Made by a program: the position numbers and the translations under genes
Shown here: piece after piece, positions 23,635 to 32,254 of the stretch
How the letters are laid out: each line of letters opens with the position of its first letter
Numbering within the stretch: position 1 is the stretch's first letter
The notes under the pieces: generated by a model
The model's input: the letters and a program-made list of their open reading frames with translations, nothing else
Told to the model about the DNA's origin: nothing
Database searches by the model: none
Source: Ignavibacteriota bacterium
GTDB taxonomy: Bacteria; Bacteroidota; Ignavibacteria; UBA10030; UBA6906
Direction of reading: 5' to 3'
DNA length: 37,458 nucleotides
Assembly (NCBI GenBank): GCA_003154425.1
Contig: PMDK01000223.1
Span: forward strand, 1-37,458

Positions 23635-24594
23635 TCAGATTCGCTCTTCCTGCGGGAAGAGAGCGTATTTTACGTGCCAGGCCGACTCGGTGATCATCCC
23701 CCGGCAGTCTTCCCCGGGTGACACTACGTACCTGATCCGGGCCACGGCCCATCGGCGCGCAAACTGGAACGCGTAGAGCATCCGGGTCGCCAGCGAATAG
23801 AGCCGCCCGTGGTGTTTCGTGAGAAACTTGTTGTACCCTGAGTACATCAGACGGAGACGATACTCCGGTACCTTGCTGAAAGACTGTCCGCCGAAATGAA
23901 TGATCTCAGCAGCGGGAACGTAATACAGCCGCCAGTCTGTGTCATGCCTGATCCGGTAGCAGAAATCGGTTTCCTCGCAATAACTCGTGTAGCGTTCGTC
24001 GAAAAAACCTATGGCGTCGATCACTTCCCTCCTGATCAGCATGTCCGCACCCGAGAGGTACTCGGCTTCCATTGGAGACGCGAGGGACTCATCAGGGATG
24101 ATCCCGATTTGCGGCCATCGAACAAACGGGACGAGGTGGGACATGCCGAAGGCCTGAGTGAACGCCTGAAGGAGACCGGGGAACGACCCGAACGACACCT
24201 GTGTCGTCATATCGCGGTTGCGGAGCTTCCCGGCGCATGCGCCGGCATCGGAATGGGTCTCCATGAATTCGAGCAGGATCTTGATCGCGTTGTTCACAAG
24301 CACCATGTCCGAATTCAGCATCTGGATGTACCTCCCGTGTGCAAGCGCTACCCCCTTGTTGTAGGATTTTGCGACTCCGATGTTTGTCTGGTTGACCGTG
24401 AGGATCACCTCGGGGAATTCCGCCCGGACCATCTCCGGGCTCCCGTCGGTCGAACCGTCATCGACGACGATGATCTCGTACGTCAGTCCGTTTGTCTTCT
24501 CCCGCACGGAATGGATGCAGTCCCGCAGCATATCACGCACATTCCACTGGGTGAACACTATGGAAACATCCGGCTGTGTCACAGCGCCGTCCAT
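23635..24594 (-). CDS. Glycosyltransferase family 2
   Basis: This is a GT-A sugar transferase of 319 residues. IVVDDGSTDGSPE (nucleotide binding), QTNIGVAKSYNKGV and MLNSDMVLV (metal-binding Asp region) are clear. GFFDERYTSYCEETDFCYRIR matches the conserved GxFDExFF...EDxDxCxR motif. The start at 24594, seven bases after the methyltransferase stop, is chosen over the longer frame (to 24696), which lies inside that gene. The first strand ends FTQWN where most relatives have VxYN. The C-terminal 60 residues are basic and partly hydrophobic, consistent with peripheral membrane binding. Confidence 0.9.
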   Translation of the reverse strand: MDGAVTQPDVSIVFTQWNVRDMLRDCIHSVREKTNGLTYEIIVVDDGSTDGSPEMVRAEFPEVILTVNQTNIGVAKSYNKGVALAHGRYIQMLNSDMVLVNNAIKILLEFMETHSDAGACAGKLRNRDMTTQVSFGSFPGLLQAFTQAFGMSHLVPFVRWPQIGIIPDESLASPMEAEYLSGADMLIRREVIDAIGFFDERYTSYCEETDFCYRIRHDTDWRLYYVPAAEIIHFGGQSFSKVPEYRLRLMYSGYNKFLTKHHGRLYSLATRMLYAFQFARRWAVARIRYVVSPGEDCRGMITESAWHVKYALFPQEERI

Positions 24595-24601
24595 GGTCGG
24601 G

Positions 24602-25516
24602 TTACAGTTTCGATTCTGCAATGAGCGTGAATGTGCCCCCCCGATGAATCGCAGTTTCCATTGCGGCTGCGGCCCGGGAGAGCGGACGGCCCACAAGCAG
24701 ACGCCCGAGGCGCCCCCCGAAAGATCCGTTCGCCGCTACCAGTGGAACCAGACTCCCGAGGATCCCGGCCCAGTTGTGCTCCGGGGATCGGTGGAGCTCC
24801 TCCCGCACATCGAAGCCGCCGGCATCGAGGAGGCTCCGCAGCCCGTGAGGGGTAAAGTGATAGAGGTGGCGTGGCACTTCCAGGTGGTACCAGCGACCGC
24901 GGAAGACGCGCGCCTGCAGGCTGTCGAAATTCGGCACGGCGATGATCAGGAGCCCCCCCGGCTTCAGGAGAGCCCGGATCCGCTTCAGAGTCTCCACGGG
25001 GCGCGAAAGATGTTCCAGCACGTGCCACAGCGTCACGATATCAAAAGAACGGTCCGGGAAGTTCGCGTGCAGGAGATCCCCTTCCGTGAGTCGTACGCCG
25101 CCCTCCCTCCTTCCGAATTCGATCGCCTCCCGGCTGAGCTCGATTCCCTGCGCGGAGAATCCCCGTTCCGTTGCCTCCCGCACGAAGAACCCCGCGCCGC
25201 ATCCCACATCCAGAATCGTGCCGGACGACCGGAACCGGCGCAGGATGTCGACCTTTTCCCGCTGCGAAGGCTGTATCTTCCTGCGGTAGTATGCCCGGGT
25301 ATATCCCCCGGTCGGATAATACGATGGCGGATAGTAGCGTCCCAGCGTCTGTTCAGGAGGCCGGGGGGCCGTTTGAGCCGTGCCGCACGCAGAGCAACGG
25401 ACAACCGAAAAGGACTCGTCCGTCGTCTGGAAATTGAAATCCCTGGCCGGGAACAGGAGCTCTCCGGCCGTCCCGCCGCAGATACCGCATTCAAAGAGTG
25501 TGCCCGGTGGATTCAT
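24602..25516 (-). CDS. SAM-dependent methyltransferase with N-terminal zinc-ribbon-like motif
   Basis: This is a probable sugar or lipid methyltransferase in the polysaccharide operon. Its 304 residues open with two CxxC pairs (Cys10/13 and Cys41/44), a putative zinc ribbon. The SAM site is ILDVGCGAGFFVREA (101-115), with GIELS after strand 2 and WHVLEHL and LKPGGLLIIAVPN completing a Methyltransf_11/23 core. YHLEVPRHLYHFT is a common block in polysaccharide-locus methyltransferases. The ATG at 25516 lies inside the end of the flippase gene (26-base overlap). It could be an O- or N-methyltransferase; the substrate is unknown. Confidence 0.85.
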   Translation of the reverse strand: MNPPGTLFECGICGGTAGELLFPARDFNFQTTDESFSVVRCSACGTAQTAPRPPEQTLGRYYPPSYYPTGGYTRAYYRRKIQPSQREKVDILRRFRSSGTILDVGCGAGFFVREATERGFSAQGIELSREAIEFGRREGGVRLTEGDLLHANFPDRSFDIVTLWHVLEHLSRPVETLKRIRALLKPGGLLIIAVPNFDSLQARVFRGRWYHLEVPRHLYHFTPHGLRSLLDAGGFDVREELHRSPEHNWAGILGSLVPLVAANGSFGGRLGRLLVGRPLSRAAAAMETAIHRGGTFTLIAESKL

Positions 25517-26834
25517 GCGCCCGCTTTCTCCGGTGAAGAAAATATATCACACTCGACATCAAAAAGCCAACGAGGGCGCTGAGCGAGAATGCCAGCGCCG
25601 CGCCGAGTGCGCCCATGCGCGGAATGAAGATCGCGTTCCCTGCAATCAGAGCGGCAATGCCCGCTGCCGACATGATCGGAAACACCTCGGACCGGTTCCA
25701 CGCGAACAGCGTCGCATTCAGGGGGTATGCGCCCACGACGCAGAGCAATCCGATGCACATAACCCGGATCATCGTCCCCGTACCCGCGAATTTCGGTCCG
25801 AAAACGATTGTGACAACGAGATCTGCCGCCAGGGCCAGGAGAAGGATGCCGAGAGCGAACAGGCTGACGATCAGGATCGAATGTCGCTGTTTCTTCCTTA
25901 TCATTTCCGGAGTAATCGCCGACGACAGTTCGGGGAGGAGCACCGTGAGATAGGAATTCGTAACGATGATCACGATGGAGGCAATCTTCGACGCAGCCAG
26001 GTACATTCCGAGGGAGCGCGCATCGGCAAGCCCTCCCACGAAAAAGACGTCCATTCGCCCGCCAACCAGATTGAGGATGTAGTACAGCGAGAGCCATTTG
26101 TTGAACGAGAGCATCCTGCGGCGCAGCTGGCGGTCGGCTCTCTGGAACGAGATCACGTTCCGGGGGGCGCACATGTAGCTCAGCACCAGGAATGCGCCGC
26201 CGGTTGCGATCTCAATCCACAGGGCGTCAACCACCTGGAGCGAGCTGGACATGAAACCATATACAAACACGACAAGGACCACCACCTTCATAACCGGCTG
26301 GGAAATCGACACCGCGGCAAGGGTGCGGAATTCCCTGTGCGATTGGAAAATCGGGGGGAAAAATGTCGCCAGCATGCCGAAAGCGACCGCGACAAGCGAC
26401 AGGAGAAAGTACGAGTTGATGCTGCTGTCGACATGTTTGAAGACCATTCCCACGATCGGGTTGATGAATAGGACCGCTCCGGCCAGGACGATCCCGGAGA
26501 GGACAAGTTTCGCGATGAGGGCGACGCTCAGGACCGATCGGAAACCGTTCTCATCCCCGCGGGCAAGCATTTCCGACCCGAACCTCACGATCGATCCGCC
26601 GATCCCGAGATCTGAGAGCGCAATCATCATCGTGACGATGGAGATGATGAGCATCAGGACGCCGTACTCCTCGACACCCAGCGTCCGTGCATACAATCCC
26701 GATATCACGGCCCCGAGGAGCGCGCTCATGGCCGAAGCCGCCCCGACCCAGAAGGTGTTCTCCACCGTTTGAGAATGCCATGCCTTCTGCACGAAGTTCC
26801 TGACGCGTCCGTTGATCCCGTTTCCGTCGGTCAT
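25491..26834 (-). CDS. Wzx-type polysaccharide flippase (MOP/PST superfamily)
   Basis: It flips lipid-linked oligosaccharide repeat units across the inner membrane. The 446 residues are almost all membrane segments (about 12 to 14). The N-terminal FWVGAASAMSALLGAVISGLYARTLGVEEYGVL is the signature start of this superfamily. Basic residues lie mainly on cytosolic loops (RREFRTL-like and RADRQLRRR). ATG 26834 makes an ATGA overlap with the upstream glycosyltransferase; the frame running to 26888 lies inside it. No Wzy polymerase accompanies it, so either the polymerase is elsewhere or a single short glycan is exported. Confidence 0.88.
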   Translation of the reverse strand: MTDGNGINGRVRNFVQKAWHSQTVENTFWVGAASAMSALLGAVISGLYARTLGVEEYGVLMLIISIVTMMIALSDLGIGGSIVRFGSEMLARGDENGFRSVLSVALIAKLVLSGIVLAGAVLFINPIVGMVFKHVDSSINSYFLLSLVAVAFGMLATFFPPIFQSHREFRTLAAVSISQPVMKVVVLVVFVYGFMSSSLQVVDALWIEIATGGAFLVLSYMCAPRNVISFQRADRQLRRRMLSFNKWLSLYYILNLVGGRMDVFFVGGLADARSLGMYLAASKIASIVIIVTNSYLTVLLPELSSAITPEMIRKKQRHSILIVSLFALGILLLALAADLVVTIVFGPKFAGTGTMIRVMCIGLLCVVGAYPLNATLFAWNRSEVFPIMSAAGIAALIAGNAIFIPRMGALGAALAFSLSALVGFLMSSVIYFLHRRKRAHESTGHTL

Positions 26835-28072
26835 GGGTCTGCCCCGACATTCAGGCTTGACAGCATCAATTCCGTGAGCGCGTGCCACGAATGATCGCGG
26901 GCCACCTCGCGCCGCCGATCCTGGACTTCCCCTGCCGGTTCCGCCAGGGCCTCTCTGAGGGCAGAAACGAAACCCTCCCTCCCCTGCGCGAACCGGAGCA
27001 ACCCGTCGTTTCTGAAAGGGAGAAGTTCGTGCATGGGCGTTGAGACGACGGGCTTGCCGAGAGCAAAATACTCGAACAGCTTGACGGGATTCGTTGTCTG
27101 GGAGACTTCGCCTGCCACGAAGGGTATCAGGCAGACATCAAACGCGCTGATGTACCGGGGCATCTCGCCGTATTCCCTCCTGCCTAGCCAGCGGAGGTTC
27201 GGTATCGTGCGTAGGTGAGCATTCCGGAAATCGAAATCGATCGGACCAACGATGATGAATGAGACATCCGGCATCGTCAGCGCAAGGTGGCCGATGAGAT
27301 CGTAGTCGAACCAGGCGCGCAACACCCCGACATATCCCGCCACGGGATGCCTCGTCTCCTGTATGTCGGCCGGCATTCCCCCGCGAGCAGCGCACTCCTG
27401 AAACCAATCGAAATCCACTCCGTTCGGAACGCGGACAACGGGCCGCCCTGGAGCGATTGCGAGAAGCCTCTCCTCCAGCTTTTCGGCTGTGACGAATGTC
27501 ATTCCGGCGATGTCCATCAGATGTCGTTCATAGCCCTCGAATCTCTCAACAGAGGCACGCCCCGAAAACAACGTGATTTCATCCAGGCAATCGTATGCGA
27601 TCGTTGTGAAATCCCCTCTCCGCAGTACAAGTCCCCAGAAAGGATTCTGCACAATGGCAATCGATTCCTCATCTTCGCAGACAAACCGGAGCACCCGCCG
27701 TTTGAGGGCCTGCCGGAATATGGCGGCGTTCACTTTCTCAAGAAGTCCCGAGTCCACGCGGTTCGATGGGTACACCATCGGCATGGGGACAATTGAAAGC
27801 GTCGGTTCTGCGGAGCCTCGTCCCCTCCGGCGCCGGGGTGTGGACCTGCTCCCGGGGATGAGCAACGAGAGGAAGCCGATGGCCTGGTACAGGATCGAAT
27901 ACAGTACCAGCCTCACCAGTCCCTTCTTCCGGCCATCGAGATATTCGCTCAGTCCGCATGGCTCTATGAACGTCAGGGGGATCCCGCGTTTGACGAACTG
28001 GTCTGCGATCTTCTGCGGGCGCTGGTGCAGGAACGAATACGGGATCGGGGAGAAAATGTACACGTGCTTCAA
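26831..28072 (-). CDS. Glycosyltransferase, GT4-like (GT-B), TTG start
   Basis: The N-terminus [21 protein letters not shown] (6-26) is typical for a GT-B group of capsule/teichuronic-acid-like transferases that recognise lipid-linked acceptors. The donor lobe begins near [12 protein letters not shown], and [28 protein letters not shown] holds the EX7E-type donor-binding residues. It has 413 residues, and a hydrophobic helix at about 53-73 may anchor it to the membrane. The start codon is TTG (28072), overlapping the wecB stop by four bases (TTGA). No other start suits the fold. Donor sugar is unknown; UDP-ManNAc from wecB is one candidate. Confidence 0.85.
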   Translation of the reverse strand: MKHVYIFSPIPYSFLHQRPQKIADQFVKRGIPLTFIEPCGLSEYLDGRKKGLVRLVLYSILYQAIGFLSLLIPGSRSTPRRRRGRGSAEPTLSIVPMPMVYPSNRVDSGLLEKVNAAIFRQALKRRVLRFVCEDEESIAIVQNPFWGLVLRRGDFTTIAYDCLDEITLFSGRASVERFEGYERHLMDIAGMTFVTAEKLEERLLAIAPGRPVVRVPNGVDFDWFQECAARGGMPADIQETRHPVAGYVGVLRAWFDYDLIGHLALTMPDVSFIIVGPIDFDFRNAHLRTIPNLRWLGRREYGEMPRYISAFDVCLIPFVAGEVSQTTNPVKLFEYFALGKPVVSTPMHELLPFRNDGLLRFAQGREGFVSALREALAEPAGEVQDRRREVARDHSWHALTELMLSSLNVGADP

Positions 28073-29208
28073 CGGTGCACACGCAGGTATGTTCGGAGGG
28101 CCCGGACAATGCGGCCGCTTGATTTTCCGTCGCCGTAAGGGTTGTGGGCCCTGCTCATTGTGAGATACGCGGTCCGGTTCGTCAGCAGGCGCTCTATCTC
28201 GCTCACGATCTTTCGTGACGAAGTGCCGACGAGTCGGACGGTGCCCGCCTTCACGGCTTCGGGGCGTTCGGTATGAGCGCGCATTACGAGTACAGGTTTG
28301 CCCAGCGACGGAGCCTCTTCCTGAACGCCGCCGGAGTCGGTAAGGATCAGGTAGCAGACCTCCATCAGAAAAACGAACGGAAGATAGGGCTGGGGGTCCA
28401 TAAGGTGAACGTTGGGGAGATGGCCGAGAATGGAGCGGACGGGTCTCTGCACGTTCGGGTTCAGATGAACCGGATACACGATCTCCACCTCGGGGTGCCG
28501 CCGGGCGACCGTTCGTATTCCCCGGCAGATGTCCAGGAAGCCCTCACCGAAGTTCTCCCGGCGGTGTCCGGTGATAAGTATCATGCGCTTTGAGAAATCG
28601 ACGTCGGAAAACATTTTCTCGAACTGTCTTCTCGACCCTGTGACAGCGGAACGGACATGGAACAGGGCGTCGATGACGGTGTTCCCTGTGACAACAATCC
28701 GTCCGGGGGCGATCCCTTCACGGAGCAGGTTCCTGCGGGCCTGCTGGGTAGGCGCAAAATGCAGGTCGGACAGGTGGGTGGCCATCACGCGGTTGATCTC
28801 CTCCGGGAAGGGACTCCTTTTGTCCCACGTGCGGAGACCGGCTTCAACGTGCCCCACGGGGATCCCGGCATAAAACGCGGCCAGCGCGGCCGCCATCACT
28901 GTTGTTGTGTCCCCCTGGAGGAGAATCATGTCCGGGCGCTCGATGGCGAGAATCTCTTTCATGCCGAGAATGACCCTCGATGTTACATCTTCCAGGGATT
29001 GCCCCTTGTGCATGATGTTGAGGTCATACTGCGTCCGGATCTTGAATATCGCGAGCACCTGGTCCAGCATCTCCCTGTGCTGGGCCGTCACGCACACCCG
29101 CGTGACGAAGTCCTTCGGGTGTTTCAGCAGTTCGCCGATCACAGGCGCGAGCTTGATGGCTTCCGGCCGCGTGCCAAAGACGACGAGTATTTTCTTCCGG
29201 GAGCTCAC
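28069..29208 (-). CDS. wecB: UDP-N-acetylglucosamine 2-epimerase (non-hydrolysing)
   Basis: It interconverts UDP-GlcNAc and UDP-ManNAc, giving a precursor for the surface glycan. The 379 residues have the full family pattern: [13 protein letters not shown] (12-24), [52 protein letters not shown], and [22 protein letters not shown] with ERPEAV. The start is GTG at 29208, sharing four bases (GTGA) with the CorC-type gene upstream. No UDP-ManNAc dehydrogenase (wecC) is in the window, so ManNAc itself may be used. Confidence 0.95.
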   Translation of the reverse strand: MSSRKKILVVFGTRPEAIKLAPVIGELLKHPKDFVTRVCVTAQHREMLDQVLAIFKIRTQYDLNIMHKGQSLEDVTSRVILGMKEILAIERPDMILLQGDTTTVMAAALAAFYAGIPVGHVEAGLRTWDKRSPFPEEINRVMATHLSDLHFAPTQQARRNLLREGIAPGRIVVTGNTVIDALFHVRSAVTGSRRQFEKMFSDVDFSKRMILITGHRRENFGEGFLDICRGIRTVARRHPEVEIVYPVHLNPNVQRPVRSILGHLPNVHLMDPQPYLPFVFLMEVCYLILTDSGGVQEEAPSLGKPVLVMRAHTERPEAVKAGTVRLVGTSSRKIVSEIERLLTNRTAYLTMSRAHNPYGDGKSSGRIVRALRTYLRVHR

Positions 29209-30542
29209 GCGTGTGTCGCGGACGGAACGGAGTGCGCCGCCCCAGGATCCTTCTTTCGGAGTTTCACCTGCCGGATGCGTCTCTGGCTCTTTTTCATCAC
29301 GGTAAAAGACAGATTGTCGTGATTGATTTCTTCTCCGATTTCAGGAATCCTCCCCGTGAGTTTCTGGAGGAGCCCGCCGATCGTTTCGTAATCCTCCGCA
29401 GGCGGTATGTCTGCAATGAACCGTTCATTGAATTCCTTGATCGGCATCCGGGCGTTGACGAGGAATGTCCCGTCCGAGGCCTGCTCCACATCTTTCAGGT
29501 CTTCGTCATATTCGTCGTGGATTTCCCCCACGATCTCTTCAAGAATATCCTCCATGGTGATGATTCCCGAGGTCCCGCCGAACTCGTCAATCACGATGGC
29601 GATGTGGATTTTCCGCTGCTGCAGCTCGCGCATAAGCTGGCTGATCTTCTTCGTTTCCGGGACGAAGTACGCCGGGCGGATCACATCCTGGAGGATGATC
29701 AAGTCCCGGTACTCCATCAGCCCGAGAAGGTCCTTCGTGTAGACGACCCCGAGAATGTTGTCAATCGTTCCGCGGTAGACCGGCATCCGGGAGTACCCTT
29801 CCTCGAGCACGGTCTTGATGATGCCCTCGCGGGACATGTCCATGCTGAGCGCCACGACATCCGGCCGCGGGATCATTACTTCCTTTGCCGTAGTGTCGGT
29901 GAACTCAAAGATGCTGCGGATGAGTTCCTGTTCCGTTTTGTCGATGACGCCCCTCCGGGTACCTTCTTCGAGGATCAATTTGAACTCCTCTTCGGAGATG
30001 CCGGATTCAGCCGGCACCCGGCGCGTGCCGAAGGGAATCAGGAGAAGGTTACTTGCCCCGGTCAGTATCACCGCGGGATACCGGAATACCGTCTCAACTA
30101 ACTTTATGGCGGGAGCCAAACGGAGGGCAACGCTTTCGGCGGAGCGAAGCGCCAGCGACCTGGGGACGAGTTCCCCGAACACGACCACAAGAAAGCCGAG
30201 CGATATGACGATAATGCTCAGGGAGAGCCATCCGCTGGAATCCCGAACCCAGGATATGCTGAACTCGGAGAGGGAAGGGACGAGATGCTGCCAGCCGAGG
30301 ATGGCCCCCAGACCGGATGCCAGGACGAGGGCGAAAACGATTCCGATATGGACAGTGGCGAGAAATCGTTCGGGGTCTTCCTGGAATCCCAGGACGAGCG
30401 CCGCCCTGCGTTCTCCATCGTCAGCCAGGGCACGCATCCGGCTCTTCCGGCTGGAAAGGACTGCAACTTCGCTGGCGGAGAAGAACCCCACGATTGCGAT
30501 CAGGAGGAGAACGCCCAGAATCTCGATCCAAAGGGTATCCAT
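29205..30542 (-). CDS. CNNM/CorC-type membrane protein (DUF21, CBS pair, CorC/HlyC domain)
   Basis: This is a probable Mg2+/Co2+ transport or efflux protein, formerly called hemolysin-like, of 445 residues. The N-terminal DUF21 membrane domain (about 1-190) starts [22 protein letters not shown] pair of CBS domains follows ([62 protein letters not shown]). The C-terminal CorC/HlyC domain then starts near [17 protein letters not shown] 30542 is chosen because the frame extending to 30644 crosses the putative terminator. It heads the polysaccharide run and overlaps wecB by four bases, although its own role is in ion homeostasis. Confidence 0.88.
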   Translation of the reverse strand: MDTLWIEILGVLLLIAIVGFFSASEVAVLSSRKSRMRALADDGERRAALVLGFQEDPERFLATVHIGIVFALVLASGLGAILGWQHLVPSLSEFSISWVRDSSGWLSLSIIVISLGFLVVVFGELVPRSLALRSAESVALRLAPAIKLVETVFRYPAVILTGASNLLLIPFGTRRVPAESGISEEEFKLILEEGTRRGVIDKTEQELIRSIFEFTDTTAKEVMIPRPDVVALSMDMSREGIIKTVLEEGYSRMPVYRGTIDNILGVVYTKDLLGLMEYRDLIILQDVIRPAYFVPETKKISQLMRELQQRKIHIAIVIDEFGGTSGIITMEDILEEIVGEIHDEYDEDLKDVEQASDGTFLVNARMPIKEFNERFIADIPPAEDYETIGGLLQKLTGRIPEIGEEINHDNLSFTVMKKSQRRIRQVKLRKKDPGAAHSVPSATHA

Positions 30543-30557
30543 CAGACCCACATTGGG

Positions 30558-30586
30558 GGTAGAACGCTGTAATTCGTTGTAATCAA
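30558..30586 (-). promoter_or_regulatory. Weak promoter candidate ahead of the polysaccharide run
   Basis: On the minus strand TTGATT (30581-30586), the same -35 as dnaE and tRNA-Arg, is followed after 17 bases by TCTACC (30558-30563). That -10 is poor. The site lies between the hairpin after nuoI and the CorC-type ATG, where a promoter would be expected. Confidence 0.25.
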
Positions 30587-30616
30587 ACAATTTCCACGTT
30601 GATTTCCAAATGCATC

Positions 30617-30638
30617 GCGGGCGGCCAGAGCCGCCCGC
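30617..30638 (-). terminator. Hairpin after nuoI, probable terminator
   Basis: GCGGGCGGC and GCCGCCCGC pair perfectly (9 pairs) around a 4-base loop, 30 bases past the nuoI stop. The following bases (GATGCATTTGG on the minus strand) hold only a short T-run, so intrinsic termination would be incomplete; some read-through into the CorC-type gene is possible. Confidence 0.5.
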
Positions 30639-30667
30639 GGGCATCCAAAACGCATGTTTTGGAGGGG

Positions 30668-31180
30668 TTATCTCGCCCGACGCAGGAAATCGAGGCGCGT
30701 CTTCAAGCGGTCGGTGGACATCAAGAGCTTCTCCTTGCCGAACACCGCATCCTCTGTGTTCCGGAAGACAAGCTCATATTCGTCGCTCATGATAATGGCT
30801 TCTTCCGGGCAGGCCTCCTCGCAGAAACCGCAGAATATGCACCGGAGCATGTTGATCTCGAATTTTACCGGATATCTCTCTTTCGGAAGCTCGGTCTCGG
30901 AGGCCTGTACTTCGATTGCGAGGGCCGGACAGACGCGGGCGCACAACCCGCAGGCGACGCACCGTTCGACACCGTCTTCTTCCACCAGGACGGGACGTCC
31001 CCGGAACGACGCCGGAGGATTCCACCGCTCCTCGGGATACTGTCGCGTGAATTTGGGACGGAAGACCTGTTTGAGCGTGAGGACAAGTCCCTTGACGATT
31101 TCCAGGATATAGATCCTCTGCAGAAACGTGAGATCCTTGCTGCGGATCTGCTTCACTTTTTCGCCGATCGTGTTCGACAT
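30668..31180 (-). CDS. nuoI: NADH-quinone oxidoreductase subunit I (NuoI)
   Basis: This peripheral-arm subunit of complex I carries iron-sulfur clusters N6a and N6b that lead electrons toward the quinone site. Its 170 residues contain two CxxCxxCxxxC motifs: Cys74, 77, 80, 84 and Cys114, 117, 120, 124. The N-terminal amphipathic helix region (LTFLQRIYILEIVKGLVLTLKQVF) lies against the membrane arm. GAAGGAG is 11 bases upstream of the ATG. It follows nuoH by 36 bases and is the last nuo gene here. Confidence 0.96.
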   Translation of the reverse strand: MSNTIGEKVKQIRSKDLTFLQRIYILEIVKGLVLTLKQVFRPKFTRQYPEERWNPPASFRGRPVLVEEDGVERCVACGLCARVCPALAIEVQASETELPKERYPVKFEINMLRCIFCGFCEEACPEEAIIMSDEYELVFRNTEDAVFGKEKLLMSTDRLKTRLDFLRRAR

Positions 31181-31216
31181 TCGATCCCGTTCTCCTTCAA
31201 AGCGACACGCGCACCC

Positions 31217-32236
31217 TCACTGCAGGAAAATAAGCCACGTACCAGTCACCGCAATGTTCAGCAGCGACAGAGGCAACATGACCTTCCAGCCCAGATTCAT
31301 CAGCTGATCGTACCTGAACCGCGGTATCGTCCAGCGTATCCACATATAGAACACCAGCACGCACCCCACCTTGAAGACGAATGCTGCAACCTGGATCAGG
31401 CTCAGCGCCACCGGAGGGAGGCCCACCTGGGAGAGGAAGGGCACTTGCCAGCCGCCGAAAAAGAGCGTCACAATGAGGGCACTTGAGGTGATCATGTTTG
31501 CATATTCGGCCAGGAAAAACGTGCCGAATTTCATCCCGCTGTATTCCGTATGATAACCTCCCACCAGTTCCGGCTCTGCCTCGGGAAGATCGAACGGAAG
31601 GCGGTTGGTCTCGGCAAACGAGGCGACGACGAATGTGATGAATCCGATCGGCATCCGCCAGAAATTCCAGAACAATCCGTCCTGCAGTTCCACGATACGG
31701 TCAAGGCGGAGCGTGCCGGCCACCATGATGACACCGACGACCGAGAGCCCCATGGACAGCTCATAGCTTATCATTTGTGCGGAGGAACGAAGTCCGCCGA
31801 GCAGCGAGTACTTGTTGTTTGACGACCAGCCGCTGAGTGTGACGCCATAGACACCCATCGAGGTCATGGCGAGGATGTAGAGAACGCCGATGTTGACATC
31901 CGCTATCATGAGCTTGACATCCTGTCCAAACAGGGTGATCCTGTCCCCGAATGGAATCACTGCAAACGTCGCCATCGCCACTGTAATCGAAACGATCGGT
32001 GCCAGCGTGTGGATCGCCCTGTTCGCCTGTAACGGCACGATGTCTTCTTTCATGAAGAGCTTCAGCACGTCTGCCGGAGCCTGGAGAAGCCCCCAGGGCC
32101 CCACCCTGTTCGGTCCGATCCGGTTTTGAATGAACGCACTGATCCGCCGCTCTGCGTAAACGAGGTTGGCGACCGTGGTGAGTATGATGAGCAGCACAAT
32201 GACAATCTTGACCGCAGATATGATGACAAATTCCAT
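31217..32236 (-). CDS. nuoH: NADH-quinone oxidoreductase subunit H (NuoH)
   Basis: This membrane subunit forms the quinone-binding cavity with NuoB and NuoD. Its 339 residues have about eight membrane helices. The AERRISAFIQNRIGPNRVGPWG loop (28-49) and AETNRLPFDLPEAEPELVGGYHTEYSG (208-234), with the acidic residues near the quinone channel, are unmistakable. It lies between nuoG (stop 18 bases upstream) and nuoI. GGAAGAG near the start is a weak ribosome site. Confidence 0.97.
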   Translation of the reverse strand: MEFVIISAVKIVIVLLIILTTVANLVYAERRISAFIQNRIGPNRVGPWGLLQAPADVLKLFMKEDIVPLQANRAIHTLAPIVSITVAMATFAVIPFGDRITLFGQDVKLMIADVNIGVLYILAMTSMGVYGVTLSGWSSNNKYSLLGGLRSSAQMISYELSMGLSVVGVIMVAGTLRLDRIVELQDGLFWNFWRMPIGFITFVVASFAETNRLPFDLPEAEPELVGGYHTEYSGMKFGTFFLAEYANMITSSALIVTLFFGGWQVPFLSQVGLPPVALSLIQVAAFVFKVGCVLVFYMWIRWTIPRFRYDQLMNLGWKVMLPLSLLNIAVTGTWLIFLQ

Positions 32237-32254
32237 TGGAGTCTCTTCCGAATC

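Noticed and set aside
25380-26471. Forward frame of 363 codons opposite the flippase
   Set aside because: Its charged, His-rich translation mirrors the hydrophobic codons of the flippase.
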